Below are positions 40,461 to 48,710 of a stretch of DNA of 64,000 nucleotides, piece by piece. The position numbers and the translations under genes are program-made. The DNA is taken from NCBI RefSeq assembly GCF_001693385.1, contig NZ_CP016428.1:682001-746000 (forward strand), in the 5' to 3' direction. How positions within the stretch are numbered: position 1 is the first letter of the stretch; the number at the start of each line of letters is the position of its first letter. The stretch comes from Bradyrhizobium icense (lineage in GTDB: Bacteria > Pseudomonadota > Alphaproteobacteria > Rhizobiales > Xanthobacteraceae). The notes beneath the pieces are model-generated. The model ran no database searches. It was not told the DNA's origin and saw only the letters and a list, made by a program, of their open reading frames with translations.

Positions 40461-40940
40461 ATGAACCACGTCATGAAGATCGGTCTTGGTTTTGCGCTAT
40501 CGTTCATGACGCCCGCTCAGGCGGCAGAGGCTGACAATTTCAAGCTGTCCAACAACCAGCGGATCGCCTGCAGTCGGGGATTGAGCGCGGGCAAGCTCAA
40601 CACCTCGACCTGCAAATCCTATACCTACGTGTTCAACACCAAGACGTCAGAGTATTTCCGTTGTCAGGTCTCGATGGCGCTGACGCGGGACAACAAGGAG
40701 GTCATCAACGTGCAGGCCGATGGCGGCTGCACCAAGAAGCCCCGCATCTTCGATGCCGATTCAAACTATTCGTTCGACGCCACCGAAACCGAAGGGCCGA
40801 ATACCAATTCGTTCTTCGGTCCCGGCGGCTATGCGGTGTGGGCCAGCGACAGCAATAATCTGAAGGTGCGCGGCTGCATCATCATCTCGTCCGGTCTCGG
40901 CTCCGACATCTCGAAATGCATCGACATGAAGTTCGAGTGA
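40461..40940 (+). CDS. Exported Cys-containing protein
   Basis: From ATG 40461 the product is 159 residues with signal peptide MNHVMKIGLGFALSFMTPAQ and a cut after AQAA. The mature part has six Cys (ACSRGL, TCKSYTYV, FRCQVSM, GGCTKK, GCIIIS, KCID) that could form three disulfides, and a beta-rich appearance. Upstream in-frame ATGs at 40404 and 40452 would put residues before the signal and are less likely. Convergent with the EAL gene, eight bases apart. Unknown function. Confidence 0.75.
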   Translation: MNHVMKIGLGFALSFMTPAQAAEADNFKLSNNQRIACSRGLSAGKLNTSTCKSYTYVFNTKTSEYFRCQVSMALTRDNKEVINVQADGGCTKKPRIFDADSNYSFDATETEGPNTNSFFGPGGYAVWASDSNNLKVRGCIIISSGLGSDISKCIDMKFE

Positions 40941-40947
40941 GGCTCGC

Positions 40948-42165
40948 TCAAAGAGCCTTCTCGGAGCCGGCTGCAAGCTGAGCGCGCGACCGCGCGAATT
41001 TGCGCACCGCCACCGGCTTGCCGAACAGATGGCCCTGGACCAGGTCGAACCCCATCTCGTGGGCGGCGAGATAATCGGCGCGGGTTTCGATGCCCTGGGC
41101 GACGGCGCGAGCGCCGTTGTCCCGGGCCAGTTCGACGATGCGTCGGCATACCGTCTGCTTCAGCCGGTCGTCCGCGCAACCCTTGACGTATTGCTGGTCG
41201 ACCTTCAGTTCGATGAACGGGAAGCTCCGAAGCTCGAGGAGCGACGGCCATTCGGCGCCGACATTGTCGATGGCGATCGCGATATTGTGCAGGCGCAGCC
41301 GTCTTGCGGCATCCACTGCGACATCCGGATGGTCGACCACATCACTGCTGTTGATTTCAATCAGAAGTCCAGCGAATGCGGGATGGGCGGGCATGGCGCG
41401 GCAGAGATCGCGCACCGCCGCCGCGTTGCCGAAGAACGATATCGGCAGGTTGATCGAGAGGTCGACCGGACCCTGGCTCTCCAGCAGATAGCGCCAGTCC
41501 TCGATCGCGCGGCCGACGACGAATTCGGAGAGCTTGCGAAAATGCGGGTCCTTCTCATCGGGAATGAAGTAGGCCGGCGGGACCACGCCCCAGGCCGGAT
41601 GCCGCATCCGAACCAGCGCCTCCGCGCCGCTCGGGACCAGCGTGCGGGTGTCGATCTTCTGCTGATACCATAATTCCAGCCAGCCGGCCTTCAACGCCTC
41701 GGCGACGTCGACGGCGGGGCTTGGCGCCGGCTCGGCAGGCAGCAGCGTCGCGAGGCTGGCGCGCAGGCTCGCCGCGCCGAACGGCGTCGGCAGCGAGGGC
41801 AGCATGGCAATGCCGTATTCTTCGCCAATTTGCCTGACGGCCTTAACCATGATCGCTTCGGGTTGACCGATCACCAGAACCTTGCCGCCGAAATTTTTCC
41901 GGACGATTGCCTCGAGAATTTCGCCGACATTGATCCCGTCGGCGCACACGCTGAGCACGATCAGGTCGGGCTGCTCCGCCTGCAGTACGCCCGCCAGATC
42001 GCCGGCCTGACCGCATTCGCAGGTCACGAAACCGAGATCCTCGAGAGCGTCGGAAAGGAATAATCGAAGGTGCCTTTTGCTGTCGACGACGCACGCTCTG
42101 GGCGTCAGCTTCCGATGTCCAAAGTGCGCTGCGCGAGAATACTCGCTGAAGTTGATTTGCTCCAT
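40948..42165 (-). CDS. Degenerate REC-EAL protein, probably catalytically inactive
   Basis: A 405-residue protein with a receiver-like N-terminal domain (about 20-140) and an EAL domain (about 155-390). In the receiver the phosphorylated Asp is replaced by Ser72 (DLIVLS). In the EAL domain E182 of EAL, N239, E270, D300, K321 and E360 remain. The ITE glutamate is Ser273, the second Asp of DDFGTG is Asn301 (IDNVG), and the EGVE glutamate is Gln357 (QGIE). Loss of these metal and catalytic positions predicts no c-di-GMP phosphodiesterase activity; such proteins often act as c-di-GMP sensors or protein-binding regulators. The start ATG follows GGGAGGGCGGC. Confidence 0.92.
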   Translation of the reverse strand: MEQINFSEYSRAAHFGHRKLTPRACVVDSKRHLRLFLSDALEDLGFVTCECGQAGDLAGVLQAEQPDLIVLSVCADGINVGEILEAIVRKNFGGKVLVIGQPEAIMVKAVRQIGEEYGIAMLPSLPTPFGAASLRASLATLLPAEPAPSPAVDVAEALKAGWLELWYQQKIDTRTLVPSGAEALVRMRHPAWGVVPPAYFIPDEKDPHFRKLSEFVVGRAIEDWRYLLESQGPVDLSINLPISFFGNAAAVRDLCRAMPAHPAFAGLLIEINSSDVVDHPDVAVDAARRLRLHNIAIAIDNVGAEWPSLLELRSFPFIELKVDQQYVKGCADDRLKQTVCRRIVELARDNGARAVAQGIETRADYLAAHEMGFDLVQGHLFGKPVAVRKFARSRAQLAAGSEKAL

Positions 42166-42432
42166 GCCGCCCTCCCGACAGATACCCCACTGTCAGTGGT
42201 ACATCGGCGTTGAGGTCGCAATAATGGAAATTTGCGGAAGGTCACATGATTACTTCAGTAGGGTTAAAGCCGCCGACAAGAATAAAACTTTAGGGAAATT
42301 GCCGACCGCAGTGCAGCCAACCGGTGCCAAAGCTGGTCTATCCGCTGATTTCATGGGCTTCAGTGCGCTGATGCCCGGTTTGGGCAAATATCCGATCAGC
42401 CTTGCACGTTAACGCCTGTGGTCGCGCGCCGG

Positions 42433-42467
42433 CGCGGCGATGTTCGTGGCTTGCGAACATCGCCGCG
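42433..42467. repeat. 14-bp stem hairpin
   Basis: CGCGGCGATGTTCG (42433-42446) pairs perfectly with CGAACATCGCCGCG (42454-42467) around a 7-base loop. No U-tract follows on either strand, so termination is not the obvious role. Confidence 0.7.
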
Positions 42468-42505
42468 GAGCAGCAATGCCGCGATGCAACGTCTCTTTAT
42501 CCGGC

Positions 42506-42539
42506 AAAAAATGACCGCGGCCCTGGCAGACCGCGGTCA
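42506..42539 (-). terminator. Rho-independent terminator of the TAXI-TRAP operon
   Basis: On the minus strand TGACCGCGG and CCGCGGTCA form a perfect 9-bp stem with a 10-base loop, followed by TTTTTT. It lies about 50 bases beyond the stop of the TAXI binding-protein gene. Confidence 0.92.
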
Positions 42540-42587
42540 CTACATCTTTCTTCCAGCTTCCGCTCTGCGGGCGGCGGACATCGAAGC

Positions 42588-43547
42588 TTAGCCGCCGATG
42601 CCTTTCTCCTTGAAGTACTTCAACGCGCCGGGGTGGAACGGGATCGGCGAGCGCTCCTGCACCTGGTTGTCGAGCGTAAAACTCTCGGCTTCCTTGTGCA
42701 CGGCGACGATGTCGGCCTTCTTCTCCACCAGCGTCTTGACGATGGTGTAGGCGTCCTCGTTGCTCATCTTGTCGCCGGTGACGATCAGATTCCAGACTTC
42801 GGCAATGGAGTTGTCCTTGTCGTAGCCAGGATAGGAGCCCGCCTTGATCTTTCCGGGAGAATAGAGCTTGCCGTATTTGGCATTCATCTTCTCCGCCAGA
42901 TCGCCATGGTCGATCAGCTTCATCTTCAGGCCGGGCGTGGCCGCGAGATCGGTGACCGCAGCGGTCGGAATGCCGCCGACCCAGAAGAAGGCGTCGATCT
43001 TGCGGTCCTTGACCGCGTTGACGGATTCGGCAACGCCGAGCCGCTCGCGCTTCATATCCTTGTCCTTGTCGAGGCCGGCCGCCTCGATGACGCGGAATGC
43101 CATCACTTCGGTGGCGCTGCCGGGCGATCCCGTCGAAACGCGCTTGCCCTTGAGGTCTGCCATGGTCTGGATGCCGGTGCCTTCTACCGTCACCACATGC
43201 ATGCGGTTCGGATAGACCACGAGCAGCGCCTGCAGCGGCACCTTGCCGCTCTTGAACTTGTCCTGCCCTTGCAAAGCATCGAGCGCGGCATCGGCCATGG
43301 TGAAGGCAAGCTCGCTCTTGCCGGCGCCGATCAGCTTCAGATTGTCGACCGAGCCGCCGGTGACTTCGGCTGTGGCCTGCACGTTGGGCAGGTTCTTCGA
43401 GAGCACGTTGGCGACGGCGCCGCCGAGCGGATAGTAGACGCCGCCGGTGCCGCCGGTGCCGATCGACATGGTCTTCTGTTGCGCATGGGCTGCGCCGGCA
43501 AAGGCTAGCCCCAAAGCCATCGCCAGTATCGCTGTGGTTTTTCTCAT
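42588..43547 (-). CDS. TAXI-family TRAP transporter solute-binding protein
   Basis: The 319-residue product has a signal peptide (MRKTTAILAMALGLAFAGAA, cut near AHAQ). The TAXI signature follows directly as SIGTGGTGGVYYPLGGAVAN, with further family segments LIGAGKSELAFTMADAA, YPNRMHVVTVEGTGIQTMAD and GSPGSATEVMAFR. It delivers a substrate, probably a dicarboxylate or amino acid such as glutamate, to the fused permease encoded 25 bases upstream (43573-45600). A strong terminator follows. The ligand is not determined from sequence. Confidence 0.96.
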   Translation of the reverse strand: MRKTTAILAMALGLAFAGAAHAQQKTMSIGTGGTGGVYYPLGGAVANVLSKNLPNVQATAEVTGGSVDNLKLIGAGKSELAFTMADAALDALQGQDKFKSGKVPLQALLVVYPNRMHVVTVEGTGIQTMADLKGKRVSTGSPGSATEVMAFRVIEAAGLDKDKDMKRERLGVAESVNAVKDRKIDAFFWVGGIPTAAVTDLAATPGLKMKLIDHGDLAEKMNAKYGKLYSPGKIKAGSYPGYDKDNSIAEVWNLIVTGDKMSNEDAYTIVKTLVEKKADIVAVHKEAESFTLDNQVQERSPIPFHPGALKYFKEKGIGG

Positions 43548-43572
43548 TTTTGTCTCCTCAATCGCTTCTTCT

Positions 43573-45600
43573 CTATGTTGTGAGCGCGGGTCGCTCTGGC
43601 GACCGCGTTCTGGCCTGCCACAGCAATACGCCGAGGCCGATGATCAGGCCGGGCACATAAGTGTAGCTGATATCGCGGCCAGTGATCCATTCGACGATTG
43701 CCTCAATCAGGCTTGGGAACACCAGCAGCAACCCGGATAGCAGAAGCAGGCCGCGCTCGACCGCTGTATTTTGTCGCAGCGCCCAGTTCTGGGCAAATGC
43801 AGCCAGCGCCAGCAGCCCCAGGCTTGTCTTGATCGTGATTTCGAGAATATCGACCCACGATCCGCCTTTGGGAATGGACATCAGCAGGCCGCCGCCCTGC
43901 GGATCGAGCACGAAGACGAACGGCACCAGGAACGCCGGCAGCGTATATTTCCAGGATTGCAGCGTGGTCTTGTAGGGATCGCCGCCGGTGATGGCGGCCG
44001 CCGCGAACGGAGAGAGTGCCGTCGGCGGCGAGACCTCCGACAGGACGGCATAGTAGAAGATGAACATGTGCGCGGCGTAATCGGGCACGCCGAGCTTGAC
44101 CAGCGCGGGCGCCGCGATGACCGCGCAGATGATGTAGGACGCCGTCACCGGCACGGCGAGGCCGATAACCCAGACGATCAGCGCGGTGTAGATCGCGGTC
44201 AGCAAGAGACTGCCGCCGGCATAGGCGATGACGATCGACGAGAATTTGAGACCGAGACCGGTCAGCGTCACGATGCCCACCACGATGCCGGCGCAGGCGC
44301 AGGTGGTTGCGGCATTGAGCGCGCCGATCGAGCCGTCGGCCAGTGCCTTCACCAGTTTGCTCGGCACCAGCGCGGTCTCCCGGCGCAGGAAGCTCAGCGC
44401 AAAGGTAACGACAATGGCGTAGAACACCGATAGCGACGGCGAGTAGCCGATGACCATGAAAAACACGACGGCGAGCAGCGAGATGAAGTGGAAGCCGTAC
44501 CGCATGGTCATTTGGCCGAGCGACATCTCGGGCGTGAAGGTCACGTTCTTGGCATGGAATTTCTTGGCGTCCAACTCGACCATGAACAAGAGCGACATGT
44601 AGTAGAGACAGGTCGGGATGGTCGCCATCCAGATCACGTCGAGGTAGCTGATCTTGAGAAACTCGGCGATCAGGAACGCGGCGGCGCCGAGCACAGGCGG
44701 TGACAGGATCGCGCCCAGTCCGCCGGCAGCCAGCAATCCGCCCGCGGCGTTCCTCTCGAAGCCCGCCTTGGCCATCATCGGATAGGCCACGGTGCCGATC
44801 ATCACGGTCGTGGCGACGCCCGACCCGGAGGGGCCGCCGAGCAGGAACGACGACAGCACCACGGTGCGGCCGGCGCTGTTCGGCTTGCCGCCCATCAAGG
44901 CCAGCGAGAAATCGATGAAGAACTTGCCGGCGCCGGAATGCTGCAGGAATGCGCCATAGATCGTGAACAGGATGATCAGCGTCGCCGACACATCGACTGC
45001 GACGCCGAAGATGCCTTCCAGCGTAATGAAGAGGTGACCGACCAGGCGGTCCAGGTCGTAGCCGCGATGGGTCCAGGGCGCCGGCAGATACGGACCGAGC
45101 ATTGCATAGGCAATGAACAGTAGCGACACCACCGGCATGATCGGGCCCGTGGTCCGCCGCGTCGCTTCCAGCAGCATCACGATGAAGACGATGCCCACGA
45201 TCACGTCCCAGCGGTCGGGCGTGGTAGCGCGATCGGTAAAATCCTCACCGCCCCACAGCGCGTAGACGACGGTTGCCACCGCGACGATCCCGGGAACGAT
45301 GTCCCACCAGCGCACGCGGTTGCGAAACCGCGTCGCCAGCGGAAACAGCAGGAAACTCAAGATCAAGGTGAAGGCGACGTGGGTGTAGCGAAGCTCCTGG
45401 GTCGGAACGATGGCATAGGCCGCATAGAGGTGAAACAGGCTCATGACCACGGCAATCGTGGTCGAAATTCTTCCCGCCCATCCCATCAGCCGGTTGGCTG
45501 CGCCTTCCTCCGCCTCGATGTAGGCCTCCGCCTTGTGCAAGGCTTCGTCCGAAACGGCGACGACCTCGTCATTGGGCGGCGTTGTCTTGTCTGCTGCCAT
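43573..45600 (-). CDS. TRAP transporter fused permease (DctQ-DctM type)
   Basis: From the ATG at 45600, preceded by GGGGAAAG, the product is 675 residues. A frame extension to 46041 would overlap the divergent SDR gene and encode Cys/Pro-rich sequence unlike a permease, so it is rejected. An acidic N-terminus is followed by the small DctQ-like helices and then the large DctM domain with many helices. Family motifs include LGGPSGSGVATTVMIGTVAY, GGLLAAGGLGAILSPPVLGA and SEVSPPTALSPFAAAAITGG. It works with the TAXI protein downstream as a Na+- or H+-driven carboxylate importer. Inner membrane. Confidence 0.96.
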   Translation of the reverse strand: MAADKTTPPNDEVVAVSDEALHKAEAYIEAEEGAANRLMGWAGRISTTIAVVMSLFHLYAAYAIVPTQELRYTHVAFTLILSFLLFPLATRFRNRVRWWDIVPGIVAVATVVYALWGGEDFTDRATTPDRWDVIVGIVFIVMLLEATRRTTGPIMPVVSLLFIAYAMLGPYLPAPWTHRGYDLDRLVGHLFITLEGIFGVAVDVSATLIILFTIYGAFLQHSGAGKFFIDFSLALMGGKPNSAGRTVVLSSFLLGGPSGSGVATTVMIGTVAYPMMAKAGFERNAAGGLLAAGGLGAILSPPVLGAAAFLIAEFLKISYLDVIWMATIPTCLYYMSLLFMVELDAKKFHAKNVTFTPEMSLGQMTMRYGFHFISLLAVVFFMVIGYSPSLSVFYAIVVTFALSFLRRETALVPSKLVKALADGSIGALNAATTCACAGIVVGIVTLTGLGLKFSSIVIAYAGGSLLLTAIYTALIVWVIGLAVPVTASYIICAVIAAPALVKLGVPDYAAHMFIFYYAVLSEVSPPTALSPFAAAAITGGDPYKTTLQSWKYTLPAFLVPFVFVLDPQGGGLLMSIPKGGSWVDILEITIKTSLGLLALAAFAQNWALRQNTAVERGLLLLSGLLLVFPSLIEAIVEWITGRDISYTYVPGLIIGLGVLLWQARTRSPERPALTT

Positions 45601-45788
45601 GCTTTCCCCGGGACCCGTTAAACTCCAAGACCCGGCTTCGGCGGGCCTTTCGCGGGCGCATTCAGTCCGGTTTGGATGGCGGTGGCAAGTGGCTTTTCGG
45701 TTTATGTCGAGGTGATTGCTCCTGCTTTTTGGACAGGTTGACCGACGGTCGCAGTCCGTTCTATTCCCGGCCCTGTATATCTCCTGAT

Positions 45789-45806
45789 GCGCGCATGCAT
45801 GCGCGC
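45789..45806. promoter_or_regulatory. 18-bp perfect palindrome, possible operator
   Basis: GCGCGCATGCATGCGCGC lies between the divergent TRAP permease and SDR genes, 39 bases upstream of the SDR start. Position and symmetry suit a repressor site controlling both directions; no binding protein can be named. Confidence 0.5.
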
Positions 45807-45844
45807 CGCAACAAAACGAGAAACCATCCGGGGAGAAGAAGTCG

Positions 45845-46648
45845 ATGGAACGGCTCAAGGGCAAGGTGGCGATGGTGGTGGGCGCGGGGTCGATCGGTCC
45901 CGGCTGGGGTAATGGCAAGGCGACCGCCGTGACGTTTGCGCGCGAGGGCGCGCAGGTGTTCTGCGTCGACCGCAACGCAGCGGCGGCGCAGGAAACCGTC
46001 GACATCATCACGGGCGAGGGCGGCAAGGCTGCAGCTTTCACCGCCGACGTTTCGCGCGAGGCCGAGGTCGAGGCGATGGTGGCGGCCTGCCTGAAGGCCT
46101 ACGGCCGCATCGACGTGCTCGACAACAATGTCGGCATCGCCGAAATGGGCAGCGTCGTCGAGGTGAACGAAGCGAGTTGGGATCACGTTTTCGCGGTCAA
46201 TCTCAAGAGCGCCTACTTTGCCATGAAGCACGTCATTCCCGTGATGCAGAAGCAGGGCGGCGGTTCGGTCATCAATATCTCGTCGATCGCATCGATCCGC
46301 CATCTCGGCATATCCTACGTCACCTATGGCGCCTCGAAGGCGGCGATGAACCAGATGACGCGCACGACTGCCGTGCAATTCGCGAAAGATCATGTTCGCG
46401 TGAACTGCATCTTGCCGGGCCTGATGAAGACGCCGATGGTCGAGCACTCAGCCGGCCTTGCTGCAAGCTATTCGGCCGGCGACATCGAAGCGATGTGGCG
46501 GGCGCGCGACGCGCAGGTGCCGATGGGGCACATGGGCGATGCCTGGGACGTTGCCAATGCGGCGCTGTTTCTCGCCTCCGACGAATCCCGCTACGTCACC
46601 GGAATCGAACTCGTGGTCGACGGCGGGATAACGGTGAAGTCGAGTTAG
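45845..46648 (+). CDS. Short-chain dehydrogenase/reductase
   Basis: A 267-residue classical SDR. The cofactor loop is GAGSIGPGWGNGKATA, a widened version of TGxxxGxG, with D at FCVDR favouring NAD(H). The NNVGIAE segment, catalytic Ser in NISSIAS, YGASK (Tyr and Lys) and ILPGLMKTPM follow. The C-terminus ends TGIELVVDGGITVKS as usual. AGAAGAAG precedes the ATG. It is divergent from the TAXI-TRAP genes and may act on the compound they import, which is inference from position. Confidence 0.95.
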   Translation: MERLKGKVAMVVGAGSIGPGWGNGKATAVTFAREGAQVFCVDRNAAAAQETVDIITGEGGKAAAFTADVSREAEVEAMVAACLKAYGRIDVLDNNVGIAEMGSVVEVNEASWDHVFAVNLKSAYFAMKHVIPVMQKQGGGSVINISSIASIRHLGISYVTYGASKAAMNQMTRTTAVQFAKDHVRVNCILPGLMKTPMVEHSAGLAASYSAGDIEAMWRARDAQVPMGHMGDAWDVANAALFLASDESRYVTGIELVVDGGITVKSS

Positions 46649-46659
46649 TTTCGGGCGCA

Positions 46660-46755
46660 AACGCGAACTCCGATGTGCATCCGCACATCGGAGAATCTCG
46701 ATGAGAGAAACCTCTGGATTCCGGGTTCGTGCTTCTCGCGCCCCGGAATGACGAC
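46660..46755. repeat. Dispersed repeat with two hairpins
   Basis: CTCCGATGTGC (46668-46678) pairs with GCACATCGGAG (46683-46693) over a 4-base loop, followed by ATTCCGGG...CCCCGGAAT near 46718-46749. The second part matches the repeat at 50629-50730. The first hairpin could also end SDR transcription, though it lacks a U-tract. Confidence 0.75.
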
Positions 46756-46763
46756 CCGTCCAG

Positions 46764-47534
46764 CTACTGCGCCATCGCCAGGATGCCGCCTGCGAAGGAA
46801 TGCCAGAGCGGGGTGACACTGATCGGCCAATTCAGGAGTTTTACCGCGATCAGCGCAATGCCGCCGTAGACATAGACCGGATGCGGCCGGCCGCGCGTGC
46901 GCCAGTCGAAAACGACGGCGGCCAGCAGCAGGAGATAGGCGACCAAGGCCGGTGGGATGGTCACGGGGACCGGCGGCGGGCCGAGCGGGCCGGGAGGCGC
47001 CAGGAAGGTGAGAAACCAGCGGGCGACCGCGGCGTCCAATAGCGAGATTCCGGCCAGCAGCATCAGGCGCTTGTGCGTTTCCGGGCTGCGGATGGCGGCA
47101 ATCGCCAGCGCGAATACCACGGCAAAGAACAGGATTCCGCTGAGCGGAACGATCGCGAAGGCGATTCCTTCATCGGTCAATCCCGCCGCAGCGGAGCGCT
47201 TCATTGCGTTGACCGCGACGAGGAAGCCGAAGATCGTCATTGCGGTTGCCAGCGAGACGCCGATCATGCCGATGGTACGGTGCCGGGCGACTTTGCCCGA
47301 CGCGGCGAGCCAGCTCTGGAATGCGAAATAGAGCGACCAGGCGAAGAATAGCAGGCCGTGAAAGTGCACGACCGGCGAGGCCGAGAACGATCGTTTCGCC
47401 AGCGGCAGCCAGTAGGTCGGCGCGAAGCCGAGAAAGGCGACGGCCGTGCAGGCCAGCGCCATGTAGAAGTAGAAGTAGCCTGATTGGGATTGCGCGATGG
47501 CGCGCGGCGGATGGAAGTCGGTCAATGTGGTCAT
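46764..47534 (-). CDS. Seven-helix membrane protein
   Basis: From ATG 47534 (MTTLTDFHPPRAIAQSQSGY) the product is 256 residues with about seven hydrophobic helices and His residues in helices (VVHFHGLLFFAWSLYFAFQS, ARHRTIGMIGVSLATAM, SPETHKRLMLLAGISLLDAA). The His pattern is reminiscent of small haem- or DUF2306-like membrane proteins, but I cannot assign it. A frame extension to 47942 is antisense to the TPR gene and rejected. Divergent from 47744-48511. Confidence 0.8.
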   Translation of the reverse strand: MTTLTDFHPPRAIAQSQSGYFYFYMALACTAVAFLGFAPTYWLPLAKRSFSASPVVHFHGLLFFAWSLYFAFQSWLAASGKVARHRTIGMIGVSLATAMTIFGFLVAVNAMKRSAAAGLTDEGIAFAIVPLSGILFFAVVFALAIAAIRSPETHKRLMLLAGISLLDAAVARWFLTFLAPPGPLGPPPVPVTIPPALVAYLLLLAAVVFDWRTRGRPHPVYVYGGIALIAVKLLNWPISVTPLWHSFAGGILAMAQ

Positions 47535-47743
47535 GCTTGTTGAGTCCGCGAGAACTGCCAAAGGTTCACGGCAGATTTTCTCACGGATCGTATTCTTCCG
47601 TGTGTGAAGAGAATTACGTTCCCGCAGGTCACTTTTCGACCAAAGTCTGTTCTCGCGCGAACAGGAAATTTGCGGGCAGCTTGTCGAAAACGCAGGTCGC
47701 TTGCTAGGATCGCGGAGCAATCGATAGCGCTTTTCCGGATCAA

Positions 47744-48511
47744 TTGATGCGAGGCAATCCCGATATCCGCAACCTGGTCGCGGCCTCTCTGCTGTGGATG
47801 GCGTTTGCGCATGGTGCATCGGCGACCGGGACCGAGCCAGCAAAGGATTTGCGGATCGATCCTGCGTCCTGTCTGGCTGCTGGCCTTGCACATGATCACG
47901 ACAGGACGGTGCATCTCTGCGGTGCGCTGATCGACAATGCAAAGACCGAAAAGCCCGACCGCATCAAGGCGCTGATCGCGCGCGCCGCCGCCTACGAACG
48001 GAAGGACATGATCGATCGCGCCATCGCCGACTATGACGGCGTGTTGCGGCTCGATCCGGCGCACGCCGATGTTCACAACGCGCGCGGCGAACTCTGGCGC
48101 AAGAAAGGTGATCTGCCCAAGGCGGTGGCCGATTTTGCCGCGGCGATCAAGCTGAACCCGGACCACGTCGTCGCAAGAGCCAACCACCGGGCGCTGGCGC
48201 AGGAGGCGGAGCGGCAGGGCGCGCTGAAGGCGGTCGCCGGAAAGCCGAGCTTCAACTGCGGCACTGCCCGCCGCAAGGTGGAGAAGGCGATCTGCGCCAA
48301 TCCCGAACTCGCCGATCTCGATCGCGAGGTTCAAGCGTCCTATATCAGGGCGGCCGCTGGGAAGATGACCCCACAGCAGGCGCGCAGGCTGCGGCGAGAG
48401 CAGGAGGAATACATCGCCCGCCGCAACGCGGAATACGGCCGGCCTGGCTATGATCTGAAGAAGGAGATGCAGCAGCGGCTGCAGCAGATCAACGGAATCG
48501 ACGGATACTAG
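47744..48511 (+). CDS. TPR protein with LprI-like C-terminal domain
   Basis: The 255-residue product starts at ATG 47744 and has a signal peptide (about 1-26, cut near ASAT). TPR units are visible at about 70-145: KALIARAAAYERKDMIDRAI, ADYDGVLRLDPAHADVHNAR, AVADFAAAIKLNPDH. The C-terminal region SFNCGTARRKVEKAICANPE with LADLDREVQASY is the LprI-type lysozyme-inhibitor motif with two Cys. Likely periplasmic, perhaps protecting peptidoglycan. The LprI assignment rests on the Cys-containing motif. Confidence 0.85.
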   Translation: MMRGNPDIRNLVAASLLWMAFAHGASATGTEPAKDLRIDPASCLAAGLAHDHDRTVHLCGALIDNAKTEKPDRIKALIARAAAYERKDMIDRAIADYDGVLRLDPAHADVHNARGELWRKKGDLPKAVADFAAAIKLNPDHVVARANHRALAQEAERQGALKAVAGKPSFNCGTARRKVEKAICANPELADLDREVQASYIRAAAGKMTPQQARRLRREQEEYIARRNAEYGRPGYDLKKEMQQRLQQINGIDGY

Positions 48512-48710
48512 GCCGCCTCCGCCAGGCCATGGAGGACCGGAGAAGCTCAATAGCATCGCCGCCGGTAGAGCTTTAGCCGAACGGCCAAGCCCTTCCGGCT
48601 TGATCTGGCGCAACTTCCCGTGACAATGCCCTTGAAAGAATATCGCTCAGCCATCGTGGCCTGGACACGCCCGGGCATGACGACACAGGCGGGCTAGCGG
48701 GGAGTGCGCC

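Larger units (their letters stand above)
42166..42587. other. Intergenic stretch with a hairpin and a terminator
   Basis: Holds the promoter of the REC-EAL gene at its left side, a 14-bp hairpin (42433-42467) and the terminator of the TAXI gene (42506-42539). A plus-strand frame here (42402 onward) is antisense to the TAXI gene and has no support. Confidence 0.5.

Noticed and set aside
42402..43508. A 368-residue plus-strand frame
   Set aside because: Antisense to the TAXI binding protein with its clear signature and signal peptide; composition is His/Arg-rich as in shadow frames.
45601..46041. N-terminal extension of the TRAP permease
   Set aside because: It overlaps the divergent SDR gene, is Cys/Pro-rich and unlike the family; a good ribosome-binding site precedes the inner ATG at 45600.
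47535..47942. N-terminal extension of the seven-helix membrane protein
   Set aside because: It is antisense to the TPR-LprI gene and has no family likeness.
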